Shown here: piece after piece, positions 22,201-33,369 of the stretch
How positions within the stretch are numbered: position 1 is the first letter of the stretch
Layout of the letters: each line of letters opens with the position of its first letter
Source of the DNA: Coturnix japonica
Lineage: Eukaryota > Chordata > Aves > Galliformes > Phasianidae
DNA length: 64,000 bases
Assembly (NCBI RefSeq): GCF_001577835.2
Contig: NC_029520.1
Coordinates: 52,697,483 to 52,761,482, forward strand
Direction: 5' to 3'
Notes under the pieces: model-generated
What the model saw: only the letters and a program-made list of their open reading frames with translations
Told to the model about the DNA's origin: nothing
The model's database searches: none
Translations under genes and position numbers: made by a program

Positions 22201-25200
22201 GGATGTATCGAGCCCCATACACACACGCAGCCCCCCTCACCTTGGCAGCCCCGTCCGTCCCCACGGTACCCGGCTGCACACTCGCATGTGTACCCCAGCC
22301 CCGTGCCAGGCTGGCAGCGCGCCGTCTCCTCGCACGCATGTGTGCCATCATGGCACGGGTTCACCAGAGGCACCTCAGCATCACCTGAGCAGCAAAAAGG
22401 GTCATGAGCACCAAAACAATGCTGAGATAAAATTAACTCCATCCAAAACAGGTATCTCCCATGCTCACCATGGGATGAACTGATGCGACTGGTGAGGGCG
22501 TAGCGCAGGACCTGCTCAGTGCCATCGTAGAGGGCAAAGGCGCGTGCCACGCTCAGCTGCTGGATGCTGGGCAGGCGGCTGCGGGCGTGTGGGCAGCCCG
22601 TCACTGTGATGTTCTGATGCAGGCGGTAGGACAAGGTCTGGTTGGTGGAACCCGAGGTGAGGACGTAGTTGTGGTGAGCAGAGGATGTCACGGCTGCAAA
22701 GGGAACGACAGAAAATGGGCTTCAGGACTGGAGGATGTCTTAGATGTTGGAAACTGTGATGGGGATGGGGTGTTTTGAACCACAGAATCACATGGAGTCA
22801 GGAAATGGGTTGGGTTAGTTGGGTAGGGTTGAGTTGGATTGAGTAAGGCTGGGTGGGGATGAGTAGGGTTGGGTTGGATTGGGTAGGGTTGGATGGGGTA
22901 GGGCTGGGTTGGGTTGGATTGGAAGGGATCTTAGAGCCACTTCCAACACTCTGGGGCACCCACAACTTTGTGGGGGCTGCTCCAAATGGGGAACATATAG
23001 ACAGCATAAGAGAAATCAAAGACAGGGCCAAAAATAATGGGATACATGGAGCACGGCTCATACCTGAGCTGGAGTAGTGGTAGAGCTCCTTGTAGGGAGC
23101 AATGTGGACACTGCTGTTCTCTGGGACAAAAGGCACCTGGCCCTCAATGTGGGTCCTCAAGCTTAAGTAATTGTCTGCCCCCAGCCCTTCGGCTGTCTGA
23201 GTGATGCGCACTTGCTCTTCCCCAGGGTAGAAAGTCACCTCCAGGTACTGGGTGAACTCGGCACCTAGGCAGGAAAGGGGAATGAATAGGATTTGGCTGT
23301 AATGCTTCAGGGAGCACAACCCCAAACCTCTCTGCTACACCCAGCAGTCTGTGACACACAGTGAGCTGAACCCAAGAGCTGTATCCATCAGAGCAATGGG
23401 GAAAAGCTCAACCCCTACACCACAGCCCCCATACCCCATCTCTGCTTACCAGTAATGCTGAAGCCATTCTCAGAGCCGGGCTCCTCAAGGGCAAAGAGCC
23501 ACCCAAAGAGCCCCCCGAGGGGCAGCAGGGGCAGCAGGGCACGGGCAGCGGGCATGGGCACCCCGCTGATGGCTGTGTAGGCTCTGCCATCACTGCCCAC
23601 GATGTAGGCGTGCAGGTCGACGTCCTGGAAGCGGACGGGCGTCTGACCCACCACCAGGCTGCCACTCACCTTCCCATTCAGTCGGTGCACGGCCCCTGGG
23701 TGGAGACACAGAACAGCCCTGGTATCGGCCACACATCCCCGTGCCCCACGCCCCTTCCATGCTGCCCACCCCACGTACCTTCAGGCAGGCACTGCCGCCC
23801 ATTGCCGTAGTAGGCGGCCCGGCAGTGGCAGCAGAGCCCGGTGGCATAGTCGGTGCAGAAGGCGTGTGGGGAGCAGCGCCCGTGGTGCTGGGCACACGTC
23901 TCCCTGCTGCCCGCGCTGTAGGTGAACACTGGGGAGAAACAGAGTGGGTTGGGGCTCACTGCCTGCAGGCACCAGGCCACAGCTCCTGGGCACCCAGTCT
24001 GGGCTCAGGGAGCTCGTGAGGTGCCAGCAGTGCCAACATGGGGAGAGGTGAGCTTACAACAAAGAGGCCATTCTCACCATTTGTGTTAAAGTGCACGTCC
24101 TCCTCCACACCTACTCCATGCTGCCCGGAGCTGTAGGACACGGGGTGGCCTTGTGGAGCGTCCCCAATGGAGCGCAGCCTGGGGCTCCATTCCTGCCCCA
24201 GTGGGGAAGCAGGCAGCCCCGAGGGGACGATGCTGAGCAGCGCAGGGTGCGGATGTGGTGATGTTGTCCTCGAGACAGGTTGGGCCAAAAGCTCAGTGTG
24301 CACCAAGGTGTCACCAGCGTCATGGGGAGCGGGACTCAGCGCTGCACCGGGGCCATCCCCCGGTTCCACATCCTCCAGGGTGCTCACGTGAAAAACCCAC
24401 ACTCCAGGCACCCCCACGTTGCTCTCCCTGCACAGACACACGCATCGCAACTGTAGGGGATGTGGGCACTCCAAAGGTCCCCAAGCCCTTATTCCAAGGA
24501 ATGGGGCTGCTCCCTGTCCCCCAACCCCACTCACTGCTCGAGCCGCTGCAGTTCCTGCTGGCTGCTGGCCACGCTGTATGAGTGCCCCTCTCGCTTCCCA
24601 TCGTCGCCGTCCCCACGGCTGAAGCCCACCCTGGCTGGCAGCTCCAGCTGCACGTTGTAGGACTCCTTGGGCCGCGTGCCCAGGAACTGGAGGCCACCCT
24701 CAGGGTAGAGGAAGATGGCATAGGTGTCCTCCTCATTGTAGGCTAGAATGGCTTGGAATGTGTTGAGCTGCCAGGAGGATGGAGAGATCATACAATCATA
24801 GCATCATTAAGGCTGGAAGAGACCACCAAGAACATTGAGTCCGACCATCAACCCATCCTCACCATGCCCACTAACCATGTCCCCAGTGTCAACCCCATAG
24901 CAGAGCATCCTGAATGCCCTGCACCCTCCAAAAGAGGAGTTGGGGATGTGATAACACTCCAAACATGCATGCAAACAGGAGAACTGCTCTTCCAAAAAGC
25001 CCTTTGTTGCCTTGTAGACACGTTCCAGGAGAGACCCCTTGGAGCTGCCATGCAGCGGGGTGACAGCCCATTGGCTGCACCCCAGGCACCTGCATGTCCC
25101 CTTCCTCCCATCCCCATCTCTCCATCCTGCCCAACCCCACCTCCCACCAGCACCACAGGAAAACCCACAGCTGCACTCCTATGGGAGAACAAATATCACT

Positions 25201-27418
25201 CGGTTTCCTCTGGAAAAAACACACACGTGCTCCTGCCTTCCCTATGGTTGTGCTATAGGCTTGGGGCCGTGCCAGCCTTGAATAAGGCAGAGGGGCCACG
25301 GGGGCGAACACAACCCCAACTAGCCAGTGGAGAATCCAGGACTGCAGTGCAGGGCACACGCACAGCAGCAGGGGCACAAAGAGCCCCGTTGTCAGCTCAC
25401 ACTCGGGCATTCAGACCCCGCAGAGGCAGCCAAAAGGCTGAGGGTGAGACCCCCCCCGGGGCGGATTCCTTCCCCACGCATTATGGGGGGGTGACGCATC
25501 GGCCCTGGGGACAGCCATGAGCTGGCACTGAACGACACAGAGAGAGAAGAAGCAAATCCTTGATGCCAGCTCAGCCCTCAGCACCAGGGTGAGCTGGAGG
25601 GTGGCACAGAACGGGGAGAAAAAAGCGGGTTTTGGGGCCATCCCCAGCTGTTTTTGCTAAGGGTGCAGGTTATGCACCAAGTGGATTTTGGTGCTCCTAA
25701 AGCAAAGTTTCCATCAAGCCACTCCACTCCCTGATCCAACTGCTTGGAAAGGAAGAAAACAATTAGGCAAAGAAAATGCGGCTGCGCTGCTGCTGTCCGC
25801 AGGGTCGCTGCGAGGCCTCCGATGGCATTTCTTCAGCTGCTTTCCCAAGTTTTAAATAAGAGGAAAAAATGTGCTCTGCTTCCTTCCAAACCCCGCTGGC
25901 TTCCTCGCCTGCGTGCAGCTCTCCCTGTTCCGCTGCTGAAGGGCCCCAATGTGGGGATGGGCTGCTGGTGGCACAGCGTCACCGTCACCGTGTGGGTCGT
26001 TGGCTCCCACCCCACATTTCTGGAGGGAGCTCCAGCATAGAAAGGCAGCGCTGTGGATCTGCCTACGCAGGAGCCTTATCAGCAGCGGGGTGAGGAATGC
26101 AACACCGCTCCCCAAAGCATCGCCGCGCCAACAGACAAACCCAAGGGCTACAAGCAAGCGAAGAGGACGAGCTCTGCCTCCCAACCCATCCCAGCCGACC
26201 ACTGAAGGCCCCTTCAACTCAGTGCTGTGATTTCCACAGTTCTATGACCCCACAACCCTACAGCGCTACCATTCTGTGCCTGCGTGGTTCTATGGCTCCG
26301 TGAGCCGGACCCAACACTGAGCATCCAACCACACCTTTGCAGGGGGTTCCCCGTGGGCTCCCACGTCCTCCCAGGTGGCAATGAAGGCACTGCTGGGCAC
26401 GAAGGTGCCGGTGGTGTAGGGAAAGGCAGCGTGAACGTATCCCGCTGCCCACTCCAGCACGGTTGGAGTGTGGTCCTGCCTGTAGTAGATGTCCCCTCTG
26501 CCCCCGGAGGTGTCGAGGTCGGCCAGGAAGGGAGCGATGACGGGGAAATCTGTCGGGAAGTCGTCGTCCACATATTGGGTTTCACCTGGGAAATCTTGGC
26601 TGGAGATGACCCCGTTGGTGCCCACCTGTGAGGAGAGCAGCACAGGGGGTTGGGGAGCTGGGGAGGGGACACTGCCCTCCTGCTGTCACCTCTGTCCCAT
26701 GTGTCAGCCTGAGCAGCACGGTGCTGACAGCCCCGAGGCCGCGTGGCCCCAAACAAAGACCTCTCAGGCTGCTCCAAGGCCAGAGGCAGCTGCTGGCAGG
26801 GAACAGCTGCAGGGGAAAGGGGAAAAGGGCTCCTTGTTCCCTACAGGAGGAGGGTCGGGTAGGATGCAGGGAGGGGAAAGGCCTGGACGATGGATGGAGA
26901 TGAGACGCACGGGGTGGGCAGGGGATGGAAAGAATGAGAGGAGTGTAGGAATGTGTGGGTGCAGAAAGGACACGTGTAGAGGTGCTGGGGAGAAGAGGGA
27001 ATGGGGAACGTGGGTGTTAAGGGCTGGGGAGAAAGGGGGCGGTGGTCGGATGGAGGGAGGGACAGAAAGAGAGGGAAGGAGAGAGATGGAAAGAGGGGGA
27101 CAGAAGGATGGAGAAACTGACAGAAGGGTGGAGGAATGGAGGGAGACACGGAGGGACGGAGCGACTGATGGAAGGAAGAGAGATGAAGGGACAGAGAGGA
27201 AGGGAGGGAGGGCGCGCACTCACGAAGAGGCGGCGGGCAACGCGGCCGTAGAGGCGCATCGGGGGCCGCAGGAGCACTCCGGGGGAGCTCTCGTCGTCTC
27301 CGTGCCGCAGCCGACCGTCGCCGTGAGCCGCCCCGTAGGGCAGCAGCTCCGATCGGGGCAGCGCCGCGACGGCCGCCGCCACCGCGGCCACCGCCAGCAG
27401 CGCCCGCACCGCCCGCAT
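16291..27418 (-). CDS. NID2: Nidogen-2 (NID2), 21 coding exons, signal peptide to C-terminal propeller
   Basis: Minus-strand exons in order: 27418-27224, 26625-26335, 24767-24535, 24427-24078, 23928-23779, 23695-23450, 23264-23064, 22693-22469, 22384-22241, 21960-21832, 21728-21600, 21523-21404, 21328-21110, 20294-20055, 19942-19718, 19626-19457, 18929-18800, 18662-18491, 17910-17753, 17499-17376, 16765-16291. All introns are GT-AG and phases agree throughout. The product is a secreted basement-membrane glycoprotein linking laminin, collagen IV and perlecan. Signal peptide is residues 1-19 or so; NIDO domain about 66-240; poorly conserved linker about 240-356; EGF1 about 360-406; G2 beta-barrel about 407-630; EGF2-EGF5 about 631-804; three thyroglobulin type-1 modules about 805-1032; YWTD propeller about 1070-1320. 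Reading to the first in-frame stop gives 1441 aa; the usual family C-terminus (YPYCP plus a few residues) is near residue 1323, so the last 118 codons are doubtful. CpG-rich promoter lies upstream. Confidence 0.95.
19718..19942 (-). other. NID2: NID2 exon 15: third thyroglobulin type-1 module
   Basis: This exon reads [18 protein letters not shown], then [22 protein letters not shown] and GTRSEPG. It matches the second Tg1 module of human NID2. The last Cys codon is split across the intron to exon 16. Confidence 0.9.
20055..20294 (-). other. NID2: NID2 exon 14: second thyroglobulin type-1 module, near-copy of exon 13
   Basis: Phase 1-1, with a matching acceptor (CCAG then CA) and an identical donor context (CCCAG then GTGGGT). 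By hand I count about 17-19 mismatches over roughly 150 aligned bases against exon 13. It has an extra Pro/Gly-rich stretch ([11 protein letters not shown]) before the [12 protein letters not shown] motif. Confidence 0.9.
20560..21070. repeat. Minisatellite of ~52-59 bp units between NID2 Tg1 exons 13 and 14
   Basis: CATAGAGATGCCAA-type cores recur about ten times, near 20577, 20628, 20672, 20731, 20788, 20842, 20899, 20944, 21001 and 21046. They are separated by AAAGGACCCAATCCCCA and CCTCTACTGATC segments. The array fills most of the intron between the duplicated exons. Confidence 0.85.
21110..21328 (-). other. NID2: NID2 exon 13: first thyroglobulin type-1 module
   Basis: This phase 1-1 exon reads from [12 protein letters not shown] through the diagnostic [21 protein letters not shown] and GTRT motifs to PRCGNPG. 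It is a complete Tg1 module with the QC, CWCV and final Cys signatures. It is nearly the same as the next exon. Confidence 0.9.
22780..22960 (-). mobile_element. CR1 fragment with internal GGTTG expansion, NID2 intron 7
   Basis: The outer parts read as an antisense CR1 3' end: ACAGAATCACATGGA at one side, and GGTTGGATTGGAAGGGATCTTAGAG then TTCCAACAC at the other. Between them lies a degenerate GGGTT/GGATT/GGGTA array of about 115 bases (22805-22920), apparently grown out of the GGTTGGG motif of the element. Confidence 0.7.
24788..24905 (-). mobile_element. CR1 fragment, antisense, at the 3' edge of NID2 intron 2
   Basis: ATCATACAATCATAGCATCATTAAGG, a GGAAGAGACCACCAAGAAC core, then CATCAACCCATCCTCACC. 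It ends within about 20 bases of the NID2 exon 3 acceptor (24768-24770), so it may supply or crowd the branch-point region. Confidence 0.8.
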
Positions 27419-27960
27419 CCCGCGCAGCGCAACGGAGCCGAGCGGACCCGACGGGACGGACCGGAGCCGGCGGGGCGGGACGGGACGGGGCGGGGCGGGC
27501 TCAAAGCGCGGCCGCGCTTCCATTGGGTCCTCGGAGCCCGGGGCCAACCAATGGGGGCTTACCCCAAAATCCGGCCCGGGGTTGTGCACCCCCCACCCCC
27601 CCGTCCAGGCTTCCCTTCTCCCCTTCCCGCATCCCCATCCCCCCCCTCCGGGCCGGGTACCGCCAGGCCGCCCCCGGAGCCGGGACTGCCGCCAGTTGGG
27701 GCCGGGGGGCCCCGGCCTCTCTCTTCCCTCCGCTCCCCGCAGCCGGGCAGAAACATGACTCCGTGTCCCCAGGAGAGCGGCGGGGAGGGGGGGGAAGGAA
27801 AAGCTGGAAGTGCACAAACAAATGTCGCGCATCGCCCTGGAGCGCTTCCCTGGCCAGAGGCCAACGCGGCGCCGCATCTGTCCCGAAAGGCGAGAGGGGA
27901 CGGCACGGAACGGGGGGACAGATAACGGGGAGGGGAGACACGGCGGCACATCCCCTATGG
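27419..27960 (-). promoter_or_regulatory. NID2: CpG island and promoter of NID2
   Basis: Very GC- and CpG-rich DNA begins at the NID2 start codon. There are GC boxes in 27470-27500 (GGGACGGGGCGGGGCGGG), a minus-strand CCAAT (ATTGG at 27522-27526) and a plus-strand CCAAT at 27548-27552, but no TATA box. The island continues into exon 1. A 478-codon plus-strand frame across it is a by-product of GC content. Confidence 0.65.
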
Positions 27961-28869
27961 GAAGTCCCCGGTGGGGGAGCAGCGGGGCTCCCTCCGCTTG
28001 TCCCACGGCAGGAGTGGGGCCGTTTCATAGTGGCCCGCCATCCCGAAGGTCGTAGTGAGAACCGACGTCCCGCATCCAGCTCGCACCCATTGGGATGAGC
28101 AGATCCCAGAGCTTTGGGGTGATATCGGGCTGCATCCCGAACTGCCGGCAACCCGGAGGGGAACGCCTCCCCTTGGCCCTGGAAAACCATTAAGGCAGCG
28201 AGCACGGCCAGCTGGATGTGCTCCACAGCCTCCCAGCGGCTCCCGGTGCAAAGGAGAGGGCTTCTCCCCAAGCTCCCGTGCACCCCAGGATACCTAAGGA
28301 ACACCCAGAGGGGCAGCAGACCCCCAACCCTTCCCCTCCCTGCACCCCAAACCCTGCAGGGGTCGAATTCAGCCTCGCCCCCCCCAAGACCCACAGGGGA
28401 TGGTTTGCAGCTGGTGTCCACAGCTGTTTCACGTTTGGCTACTAATGTGTTTTTAAGGAGAAAATTGACTTAGGACCTCAGCCTTATGCTCTCTAACCCC
28501 ACAGTGGAGCCATGAGCATTTTCCGAGATGGATGGAAAGGGGCAAGAGGAACATTTGGGCCCAGCTGGCAGTTCTGCTCCCTGAAAGTCCACTTTTGTTT
28601 GTATAATGAACATTTCACAGGGGAAAATGCCATCAGCTGCAGCTGGCACCAGGAGGTTCCCACCTGTGTCTCTGTTCTCCAGCCAGGGATGTCCTGTGCC
28701 GAGGGGCCTGTGGCCCTCAGTGCTCCTCTGTTGGGGCAGGGGGCTGCTTGGCTTCTCCCATAGTCCTTAGGATGCTAAAAGGGGCTTTTCATCCCCCCCT
28801 TGGCAAAACCAGCACTATGTGGCTGGGAGTACCTATGGATAAAAATGAGGCAGATGGAGCTCCAGTGTG

Positions 28870-29130
28870 AGGGTATTCTTCCCTGCCTCGGTGGGGATGG
28901 GATGAAGTTGGGGATAGGATAAGAGGGGTGGGAACAGAGATGGGGATGGGATAAGAGGAATGGGAATGAAGTGGGAATGGGGATGGGATAGAGTTTGGAA
29001 CAGGATAAGAGAGATGGGGACAGAGACAGGGATGGGGATGAAGATGAAGAAGAGATGGAGTTGAGGGTGGAAAATGAGGGATGGGAACAAGATTGTGGAT
29101 GAGGATGGAGATAAACTGTGGACAGGGATG
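28870..29130. repeat. Degenerate GGGATGGGATAAGA-type repeat
   Basis: Roughly 12-20 bp units built from GGGATGGGATGAAG, AGAGGAATGGGAATG and GGGATAAGAG follow one another. They give Ser/Pro/Phe-rich spurious frames on the minus strand. Confidence 0.75.
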
Positions 29131-30437
29131 GAGATGATCTGCTCACACCCATATCACATTGTAGGGGAGGAGAGGCTCATGGTGACCGATCCCTGTAATT
29201 GCTTCCATGTGGCTGAGCCCTTGGCAGGGGGGCAGCACTTCCCATAGCCTGGGCATAAAAAAAGAGACAAGCAGCTGCTGCCTTGTGCAGAACCAGATGT
29301 GCCGAGGCTGGAGGATGCTCTGCAGGAAGGGGCTGGGTCCCACCACATCCACCCAACCTCCCTCTGCCCGACCAGCACTGCCTGGGGACTGAGGAAGGGG
29401 AAGGGGAAGGGCTGGGGAAGGCCGGGCTGGGGGCTGTGGGGCAGGAAATCCCAGCAACCTCCAATCGAGGCTGCAGAGCGTGTGGAGAGGAGGGAGCGGC
29501 AGGAAATGCTCAGCTCTCCTGGGATACACAGCTCTGTCCCTGCAACCACAGCGATGGCACTTGTATGGGATGAGCCAGGACCTGGGTGGCAGAACCCTCA
29601 GAGCATCTTTCCTCCAGGCCACACCATGAGTCCTGCTTTGCCACAGCCATGTCACCAGCCATCGGGATGCCCATTTTTGGGAGCAGCTCCTGTTGATTTG
29701 GGTCTTGCTACTTAGAATTGTGCCCATCTCCTCACCTGGCCCCTCCTCCGTGTTCCTGTGCTGCCAGCAGCCCCAGTAACACAAAAGACCCCCAGCAGCA
29801 CCAGGACAGCCCTGCTCCCACCCACAGCCCACTCCTGGCTATCTGCATGCTGGATGTTTCCACCCACACCTCCAGCTGTTCCCCTGTTCAGGGTGAAGCC
29901 CACGTGCTCCAACTGAGGTATCTCATCCCTGAGCACTGAGGGACAGCTTGTCCTGGGAGCACACAGTGAGCACGCCTGGTTTTAGAGTGTATTTTAAGAC
30001 ACAAAGAAAGATAAAAGCTTTTTAATTTTCATTTCTTATTTCCACCTCTTGGGCTCTCCTTCCTTCCTTCCTTCCTTCCTTCCTCTCTCTGAACACTGAT
30101 GTGAGGCTGCAGCTGTTGGATGAGCACCACAAGGTTATCCCCAGCCCTTATTTGGTCCTCTCTCCTGCAGATTCCCTATTAAAGGGGTTCCAGGTGCTGG
30201 CAGAGCTGTCTGGATGGGTTTGCACTCAAGATCAGTGTGTGCAGCTTTTGGGTATATCAGCACGTTGGTGTGGCCGTGCCCTGGGTGTGCACTGCACTGC
30301 CCAGGACCCTCTCCTGCAGATTTGGGATCCTATTCCAGGGCATTCACGCCCCAAACCGCGCAGAATGGGGCTGCACACACCCTGGGAGGTGCTCCACGAG
30401 CATGGTGCCCAAATGGCCCCAAACCAGAGCTGTCCCC

Positions 30438-30493
30438 AAACCCCCAACCCATCCCATCCCATCCCATCCCATCCCATCCCATCCCATCCCATC
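30438..30493. repeat. CCCAT pentanucleotide microsatellite
   Basis: About eleven nearly perfect CATCC/CCCAT units in a row, flanked by unique sequence. Confidence 0.92.
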
Positions 30494-30889
30494 CATCACC
30501 TCCTTGGGACTCTGACCCCGCTCGCTCCGGGTAAGCAGCCCCGCAATCCGCCCCCTCCGAGCAGTGAAGCGGTTTCCTGCCTTTGTCTCCCCTCTCTCCG
30601 AGCAGTTCTGCCTTTAGCCACATTTTCCTGGCTGCGGTGCCTCCGCGTTGTCCCCGAGCTGCTGTCCCCGAGTGCTGGCAGGGCGCAGCGCAGCCCCTGC
30701 CCTGAGTGGGGATGCAGGGAACGGAGTCCTGGCTTGGGGACATAGAAGTGGACCCGAGCGGGTGCGGGAGGTGCAGGGGGGTATCAGAGTGATGTGCTGG
30801 GTCAGCAGCCGTGCCTGGGGCTGGTGGGGGGAGGGGGGGGGGGAATAGGGCAGGAATGGCAGCTGGGGAGGAGATATGGGGTGGGGTGA

Positions 30890-31290
30890 AGAGGGAGGGT
30901 GAAATAAGAGAGGAAAAGAAAAAGAGGCTAAATTGAAATAAAAGGAGGAAAAAGGAAAAGGAAAAGGAAAAGGAAAGAAAAGGAAAAGAAAAAGGAAAAG
31001 GAAAAGGAGAGAGAGGAGAGGAGAGGAGAGGAGAGGAAGGAGAGGAGAGAGAGAGGAGAGGAGAGAGAGGGAGAGGAGAGAGAGGAAGAGGAAGGAAGGA
31101 GAGTGAGCAGGAGAGGAGAGGAGAGGAGAGGAGAGGAGAGGAGAGGAGAGGAGAGGACAAGAGAAAAAAAGAAGAGAGAAAAGAAAACCAAAAGGGGGGG
31201 AAAAAGAAGGAAAAAAAAGAGAATAAGAAAAAAGAGAAAAACAGAGAGAAAATAGAAAATAAAAAGAAGGAAAACGGATAAAACGGGAAA
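30890..31290. repeat. ~400-bp polypurine tract (AGGAG/AAAAGG)
   Basis: The plus strand is almost purely A and G across this span, with GGAAAA blocks, then GGAGA blocks with several near-perfect GAGGA runs (31015-31155), then AAAAGA blocks. Partial mirror symmetry is visible in the GAGAGGAGAG part. The opposite strand gives a 388-codon Ser/Phe/Leu-rich frame that is an artefact. Confidence 0.9.
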
Positions 31291-33369
31291 AGAAAAACCC
31301 AACAAAGCGGAGGAAGAAGAGCCGCGCCCCCGGGGCGGTGTCGGTGCTGTGCCCTCGCCCTCGCGGTGCTGCTGCCCTCTGCTGCCCGCGCACGGACACA
31401 CGGACACACGGACGGACACAAGGACACATCCATTACACACTCGGTGACCCTGACCCCAACCAGCCCATCGCAGCTCCCCCCGCCCGCGTCTCCCACGGCT
31501 CAGAGAGCATCAGTGCGGTCACCGAACCCGTGGGGACACGGGCACCCGAGGCGCACGGGGACACCCGCATGGCTGGGAATTGGGATGAGGGGGCACAGGG
31601 ACCCCCTGGAGCCGCTCCCAGTTTGCTCCGTGGGCTCTGGGACGACGCTCGGAGCGTCACCGCAGCGAGGGGAGCTCAGCATGAGCGGCATCCTGCCCCA
31701 AACAGAGTGTGCGGGGAGCGGAGGGCTGCGTGACAATCCCGGCTATGGGGCAGCTGCGGGGATGCTTCGTGCTCGCCCCATCCCGGCAGTGTTTGCTCAA
31801 TGTGAGCATCCACCGTGCTGCCAACACAGCTGCTCACCGCACAGCCGCTGCCAGAACCCTCCAGGGCAGATGGGCTCTGATTTGGGATCTTTGGAGACCA
31901 AGAAAACAATCCCGAAGTGGGAGGACGAGAAATCGCCGACGGGGAGAAGTGGGAGGCGGATCCCCGGGGCTCCCTCTGGGACAGGCAGTGGGGTCGATGT
32001 GAGCCTTGGAACCAGCCCCGACATTCCTCCCGGATGCTCTGAGTTTTTCCAGCTCATTTGGCTCGGGAGTTTTGCGGCGTGCCGCCGTTTTCTTCCGCTT
32101 TGGGTTGTTTTCATCCTTTTTTTTTTCCCCCCTCCGTTTCTCCTCCAGGAATGCAGGACCGCATCGGAAGCGTGACGAAGAGCAGAGCTTCGTCATCAGC
32201 GGTGATGGGACTTTCTCAAAACTGTTCCCTCTCAATTCCTCCCCCTCCCCCGCCCCCCCCCCAAACAACTGCTGTCAGAACGAATGCACCCAAAGAGCTA
32301 AAACAGCATCTGGCTGCATGTTGCACTTGGAGAGGGAAACGGGGTGAGTCTGAGGTTGTGATAATGGGGTGGGATGGGATCGGAGGGGATGGGGAAGGAT
32401 GAGATGGGAAGGAGGCAACACGATCCCAAAAATCAGCTCTCCATCCCAGATGGGGGCGGTCCCCATCGCTGTCCCACCTCTTGTGCCGTGTCCCCGTGTC
32501 CTTTAGGGTGGTGCCTGCTCTGAGAAGCGCTGTGTTACATCAAGGTTTCTCTTCCTCCTCTCTCCCCAAGTGAAAAATTTGTGCTGAGTTTGTCTCTGTG
32601 CATCTGGTGAGGAACTTCTCAGCAGTGACAGGGTGACACTTGGGCCACCCGAGGGTTGTGTTGCTCCTGGTGATGTGCCTGTCAAAGGAAGGGATGGCCC
32701 ACAATGGTGCTGGGCTGATGCCACCATCCCATAGCCAAGCCAAACACTGACACATGTCCATCTGCAAGAGCTGAGCATTCCAAGGCTGGAGGACCAGGAG
32801 GAAGGGCTGCCACCACAAATCAGTGTCCCACGCTGTATTCCTTCACAAGCCATGCTCTGCACGCTGCATCCTCTGCTCTCTGGATCCTCTGCTCTCCATC
32901 CCACAGGGGCTGATGGCTGAAGGCAGGTCTCAGTCTGACGAGGAATGCACCTCCACTCAATGCCAGCATGCTGTGCTCACTCTGGCTCATCACCTCTCCC
33001 AGCCCCACTGTCAGAGAGATGCTTTCCTGTGCTGCACCACAGCGGGGGCTGAGAGCAGATGGTGCAGTTTGGTGCTTATTCACCACCACATGCACCCCGC
33101 GAGCTGCTGTGGCTGGGAAGTGCTGCTCTGCTCGGAAGAGGTGCTATGGGGTTTCCCACCCTATGGGGTGGCTGTGTGCTGCTGGAGAGGTTGGAGGGCC
33201 ATCATGGGGTCTGAGCAGTGGTACCACCCCATGGCAGCATGTGGGGTGGGAAAGGTGTGGGTGGGGGTGATGGGGTGAGGGCAGGAGCTGTGCTTACCCC
33301 AGCAGAGTGACTGCGCTCAGCACCAGCCCTACACCCATAACTTCCCATACTACCCATAACCACCCCGGG

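Noticed and set aside
22785-22930. Interstitial telomere repeat
   Set aside because: Units are GGGTT/GGATT mixtures, not TTAGGG, and both flanks read as CR1.
26489-27925. 478-codon plus-strand frame across the NID2 promoter and exons 1-2
   Set aside because: It is antisense to well-supported NID2 exons and a CpG island; composition is Arg/Gly/Pro-rich and no domain is recognisable.
30330-31496. 388-codon minus-strand frame
   Set aside because: It is generated by the polypurine tract and the CCCAT microsatellite; the Ser/Phe/Leu strings are low complexity.
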